64,000 nucleotides of DNA, from NCBI RefSeq assembly GCF_025631005.1, contig NZ_JAOTPL010000012.1, forward strand, positions 1 to 64,000. Direction: 5' to 3'. Numbering within the stretch: the stretch's first letter is position 1; each line of letters opens with the position of its first letter. Shown piece after piece: positions 61,019 to 64,000 of this stretch. Source of the stretch: Haoranjiania flava (GTDB lineage Bacteria > Bacteroidota > Bacteroidia > Chitinophagales > Chitinophagaceae). Position numbers and translations under genes: made by a program. The notes below the pieces were generated by a model. That model was not told the origin of the DNA. It saw only the letters and a list, made by a program, of their open reading frames with translations, and did not search any database.

Positions 61019-61111
61019 ATATTTACAATACCATAATAACAACTGTTATAGAAGATTGGCATAGTAGTTGTTTAACATAGATTGTTGCGAAATAAAATTG
61101 TTATAATAACA

Positions 61112-61166
61112 ATGAAAACAGGGAATACCTGAGACAATAATTTAAAAAATTAAAATTAAAAAATTT
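61112..61166 (+). promoter_or_regulatory. Leader with short upstream ORF and hairpin
   Basis: ATGAAAACAGGGAATACCTG plus A (61112-61132) is a six-codon ORF with CAGG-GAATA-CCTG able to pair inside it. It is followed by 34 nt of A/T and then the gene's ATGAAA. TTGTTATAATAACAA, a palindrome, overlaps its start. The layout is like the leader repeats but without sequence identity to them. Confidence 0.3.
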
Positions 61167-61745
61167 ATGAAAAAGACATTTTTAGCATTATCAGTATTGG
61201 TAGGTGGATTATTCGCCGCTAATAATGCACAAGCACAGATGGTACCGGGTTCAGAATTATCAATAGGTATAAGCCCGATGTTGCCAGTAGGTGATTTGAG
61301 CAAGACACAAACTTTTGGTGTGGGTGGAGATCTTCAGTATGGTTACAACTTTGATGAATCAATAGGGCTAACCTTATCAGCAGGTTATAACCAATTTTTC
61401 GGTAAAAAAGAAAATAATACTGAATATAAAAACTTTGGAGCTGTACCCATTAAAGCAGGTGTAAAATACGGTATTGGAAGTTTTTATATTCATCCTCAAT
61501 TGGGCGTTAGCATTCCTACCACAGAAACTAAGGTTGCTGGAGTTACCGGTAAATACCAGCCTGGTTTTGCCTATGGAATAGGATTGGGTACTAATGTTGC
61601 AGGTTTTGATCTGAGCTTACGTTACGAAGCTGCTGATCATAAATATAAAATTTCCTCTTCTTCAGCATCAGCTACATCCAATGATAAATTGAACGCTGGC
61701 TTTGTTGGCCTTCGTTTAGGATACACTTTACCAGTGGGAAGATAA
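61167..61745 (+). CDS. Outer-membrane beta-barrel protein
   Basis: 192 residues. A strong signal peptide (MKKTFLALSVLVGGLFAANN, then AQAQ) is cleaved at about residue 24. The mature part has about eight amphipathic strands (LSIGISPMLPVGDL, DLQYGYNFDESIGLTLSAGY, AGVKYGIGSFYIHPQLGVSI, NAGFVGLRLGYTLPVGR) and ends in an aromatic-rich strand, as in OmpA/OmpW-like porins (outer membrane beta-barrel family). It probably is a small eight-strand barrel. The role is unknown. Terminator at 61769-61794. Confidence 0.82.
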   Translation: MKKTFLALSVLVGGLFAANNAQAQMVPGSELSIGISPMLPVGDLSKTQTFGVGGDLQYGYNFDESIGLTLSAGYNQFFGKKENNTEYKNFGAVPIKAGVKYGIGSFYIHPQLGVSIPTTETKVAGVTGKYQPGFAYGIGLGTNVAGFDLSLRYEAADHKYKISSSSASATSNDKLNAGFVGLRLGYTLPVGR

Positions 61746-61768
61746 TCACATAAATATAATGAAATACC

Positions 61769-61794
61769 AGCCGGCAAATTTTGCCGGCTTTCTT
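61769..61794 (+). terminator. Rho-independent terminator
   Basis: AGCCGGCAAA (61769-61778) pairs with TTTGCCGGCT (61780-61789), then TTCTT. Confidence 0.8.
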
Positions 61795-61836
61795 ATGCAT
61801 ATATAAAGTTATATTTGTAGTTAAAACGTTTTTATT

Positions 61837-62655
61837 ATGGAAATCATACAACAGCTCACAGAAACCGTAGACTATATCAGGAGTGAATATACAGGCAAAG
61901 TACAAACAGGCATTGTACTGGGTAGCGGCCTTGGAAATCTTGTAAATGAGATTCAAATTGAAAAGGAAATACCCTATGGCCAGATACCTCATTTTCCTGT
62001 AAGCACCGTAAAAGGACATTCCGGTAAACTGATCTTTGGTGAACTGAATGGTAAAAAAGTTGTTGCCATGTCAGGAAGGTTTCATTTCTATGAGGGCTAT
62101 GATACCACACAGGTTACGTTCCCCGTGCGTGTTATGAAATTGCTGGGTGTGGAAACACTGTTGTTGTCCAACGCTGCAGGCAGTGTAAATCCTACATTTA
62201 AAGTAGGGGATATTGTGGCTATCAGGGACCACGTAAGTTTTTTCACGCCTAACCCGCTGGTAGGAAAAAATATTGAGGAATTAGGTACACGCTTCCCGGA
62301 CATGAGTGAGCCTTATTCACTGAAACTGATCGCAAAAGCTAAAGAGATCGCTCAGGCAAAAAATTATGAATTAAAAGAAGGCGTATATGTTGGCGTTACC
62401 GGGCCTACGTTCGAAACACATGCAGAATACAGACTTATCAAAGCTTTGGGCGGCGACCTGGTAGGCATGAGCACTGTGCAGGAATGCATTGTAGCCAATC
62501 ATGCCGGTATGAAAGTGTTTTGCATCAGTGTGGTTACAGACGAAGGCATACGGGAAACGGAAAATAAAATCACCCACGAAGAAGTGCTGGAAGCTGCTAC
62601 AGCCGCTGAACCTAAGCTCTCAGCTATCTTCAAAGGATTGGTTGAGTGCCTGTAA
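61837..62655 (+). CDS. punA: Purine-nucleoside phosphorylase
   Basis: Cleaves inosine and guanosine with phosphate to base and ribose 1-phosphate. 272 residues, the trimeric high-mass class: GIVLGSGLGNLVNEIQ (phosphate loop), FPVSTVKGHSGKLIFGEL, MSGRFHFYEGYDTTQVTFPV, LSNAAGSVNPTFKVGDIV, GVTGPTFETHAEYRLIKAL and VGMSTVQECIVANHAGM. The start (ATG 61837) follows a TATATTTG -7-like box (61810-61817). It is convergent with the MFS gene. A place in purine salvage alongside amn is likely. Confidence 0.95.
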   Translation: MEIIQQLTETVDYIRSEYTGKVQTGIVLGSGLGNLVNEIQIEKEIPYGQIPHFPVSTVKGHSGKLIFGELNGKKVVAMSGRFHFYEGYDTTQVTFPVRVMKLLGVETLLLSNAAGSVNPTFKVGDIVAIRDHVSFFTPNPLVGKNIEELGTRFPDMSEPYSLKLIAKAKEIAQAKNYELKEGVYVGVTGPTFETHAEYRLIKALGGDLVGMSTVQECIVANHAGMKVFCISVVTDEGIRETENKITHEEVLEAATAAEPKLSAIFKGLVECL

Positions 62656-62662
62656 TTACAAC

Positions 62663-63880
62663 TTATCTTTTTGTTTTGTGGTGCAATGCATAGTAAGCTA
62701 TAACTGAGCTTACCAGCATAATAAATGCGCCTAATAAAAAAGCTGCTCCGGGGAAATATACCGGGGCATTTTTTTTGGTAAAGAAATGAAAGAGCCCGGT
62801 CATGATCGGTGGGCCTATCATAGCGGTTGCGCTCATGAGGCTGGTAAGTGCGCCCTGCAGTTTCCCCTGTTCGTTGAGCGCCACCTGTGAAGTAATGATT
62901 GATTGAAGCGAAGGCCCCGCGATGCCTCCGAGACAATACGGCACCAGGAATAAGAACACCAGCCATTGGTTGGAAGTAAATGCTATCAGGAATAGCCCGA
63001 TGGCATAGAAAAGCATTCCCCAGTACACGCTTTTTTCATCGCCCAGTTTTTTCTTGGTTATGCGTATAAGCCCGCCCTGCACAAGTCCGAGGAATAAACC
63101 AATGGCGCCAAGTGAAATGCCCACCATTTTGGTATCCCAACCGAATTTTTCCATGGTAAAGAAATTCCAGGTAGAGTTTACCGCATGTTGAGCGATGAAC
63201 ACCAAGAGCAATGCGATGATCAGTTTGCCTGCGGCAGGTATGCTTTTCAGGAACATCAGTGACCCTACCGGATTTGCTTTTTTCAGTTCAAAAGATTTGC
63301 GGTGTTGTTTATCGAGCGATTCAGGCAATACAAAATAGCCGTAAAGGAAATTCAGGAAACATAGTATAGCTGCGGCCATAAATGGTACTCTTTCGCCGTA
63401 ATGCCCCAACAACCCGCCGAGTATAGGCCCTAAGATAAAGCCCAGGCCAAATGCTGCGCCGATCATGCCGAAGTTCTGAGACCGGTTCTCATCCGTACTG
63501 ATGTCTGCAATATAGGCAGATGCAGTTGTAATGCTTGCACCTGTAATACCGGAGATAATCCTGCCTATGAATAGCAGCGCAATGGTATGCGCATAATACA
63601 AGAAAACATAGTTGGCCGCAAAGCCCAGTAATGACAGCAGCAGCACCGGCCGCCTGCCATACTTATCACTCAGGCTTCCTAATAAAGGTGCAAAAAGAAA
63701 TTGTGCAAATGCATAGGCAAAGCCGAGCCAGCCGCCGTACCAGGACGCATCACTGATGTTTCCCCCGATAATGTTGGCAATGAGGTCGGGCATTACAGGA
63801 ATGATCAATCCCCATCCGGTGATGTCTATAAGAAGTGTAATAAAAATAAACCAGATGGATTTGCTGTCCGATTTTCTCAT
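62663..63880 (-). CDS. TetA/TCR-type MFS efflux transporter
   Basis: 405 residues and 12 membrane segments. The MFS motif A is between TM2 and TM3 (GSLSDKYGRRPVLLLSLLGF), the motif C region in TM5 is GAAFGLGFILGPILGGLLG, and the TCR/Tet-type start is FITLLIDITGWGLIIPVMPD. Members pump tetracycline or other drugs in exchange for protons; many chromosomal ones do not confer resistance. No TetR-type regulator is adjacent. Its stop lies 7 nt from the end of punA. Tetracycline as substrate is only a possibility. Confidence 0.88.
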   Translation of the reverse strand: MRKSDSKSIWFIFITLLIDITGWGLIIPVMPDLIANIIGGNISDASWYGGWLGFAYAFAQFLFAPLLGSLSDKYGRRPVLLLSLLGFAANYVFLYYAHTIALLFIGRIISGITGASITTASAYIADISTDENRSQNFGMIGAAFGLGFILGPILGGLLGHYGERVPFMAAAILCFLNFLYGYFVLPESLDKQHRKSFELKKANPVGSLMFLKSIPAAGKLIIALLLVFIAQHAVNSTWNFFTMEKFGWDTKMVGISLGAIGLFLGLVQGGLIRITKKKLGDEKSVYWGMLFYAIGLFLIAFTSNQWLVFLFLVPYCLGGIAGPSLQSIITSQVALNEQGKLQGALTSLMSATAMIGPPIMTGLFHFFTKKNAPVYFPGAAFLLGAFIMLVSSVIAYYALHHKTKR

Positions 63881-64000
63881 AAAGTTGTTTGAAAGGTAAA
63901 GTAATATAAATTGATTAGCTTAACACGCACTTTGATGCTAAAAATTTATGCCAAATTTCCTGCTGCCTTCTTATGCTATCATTTTAGTTAAGAGATAAAA
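63881..64000. other. Window end without a gene
   Basis: 120 nt of AT-rich sequence upstream of the MFS gene. No gene or clear site is seen. Confidence 0.5.

Noticed and set aside
1..64000. tRNA or rRNA genes
   Set aside because: No cloverleaf-like or rRNA-like stretch was recognised by eye in the gaps on either strand; a covariance search would be needed to be certain.

Overview
The window comes from a Bacteroidota chromosome, most likely Chitinophagaceae or a close relative. The evidence is two SusC/SusD outer-membrane pairs, a GHL10-type lipoprotein, a YpdA (bacillithiol) reductase, a DUF3127 protein, a short AMP nucleosidase, TAnnTTTG promoter boxes, and A-rich leaders in place of Shine-Dalgarno sites. 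No rRNA or tRNA genes and no CRISPR array were seen.

Layout. 0-8 kb is core: a GYF-domain membrane protein, gyrA, a secreted helical-repeat protein, coaE, a DUF4136-like lipoprotein and a histone H1-like Lys/Ala protein. 8.4-22.1 kb is a more AT-rich accessory cassette. It holds a tripartite CusCBA/CzcCBA-type metal efflux operon (tolC-hlyD-cusA), an IS481-like element, a Fic protein with its own palindromic operator, a decayed second copy of the tolC 5' end, a small secreted protein, a DoxD-DoxA fusion, several broken genes and a response regulator/histidine kinase pair. 22.2-29.8 kb is housekeeping (polX, terC, nadB, a lipid A-type acyltransferase, ddl, a PASTA protein, rhodanese). 30-43 kb is a nutrient-uptake region (SusC-SusD, GHL10 lipoprotein, SusC-SusD, DUF4397 lipoprotein). 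43-49.5 kb holds a transposase scrap, amn, an HsdR_N-like protein, ccmC-ccmD-gdhA, and a dead Gp49/RelE-type toxin beside two HigA-like antitoxins. 49.5-64 kb holds a half-length carB, a NYN-LOTUS protein, smc, an RmlD-like reductase, ypdA, proline dehydrogenase, DUF3127, a porin-like protein, punA and a TetA-like MFS pump.

Most unusual signal. A dispersed family of palindromic leader elements occurs at four loci (4438-4663, 12828-12935, 20680-21023, 52437-52731), with a probable diverged member at 40571-40668. The common unit is 89-91 nt and a longer variant is 104-107 nt. Each unit has a long stem whose 5' arm contains CACATGAAATAG or CACATGAAATAA, that is a start codon, one Lys codon and a stop. 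The stem is followed by an A/T-rich linker, and then the next CACATGAAA. At three loci the last CACATGAAA-like block is the start of a real gene. Two sequence subtypes show compensatory changes that keep both the stem and a stop codon. The family looks like a mobile or amplifying 5'-UTR cassette that I do not recognise.

Other points of note are a CarB that ends exactly at the boundary between its two halves, a PolX with an intact PHP nuclease but no recognisable polymerase aspartates, and CTTAAA repeats at 11 and 21 bp spacing upstream of both the live and the dead tolC, which are a candidate site for the metal-responsive regulator.
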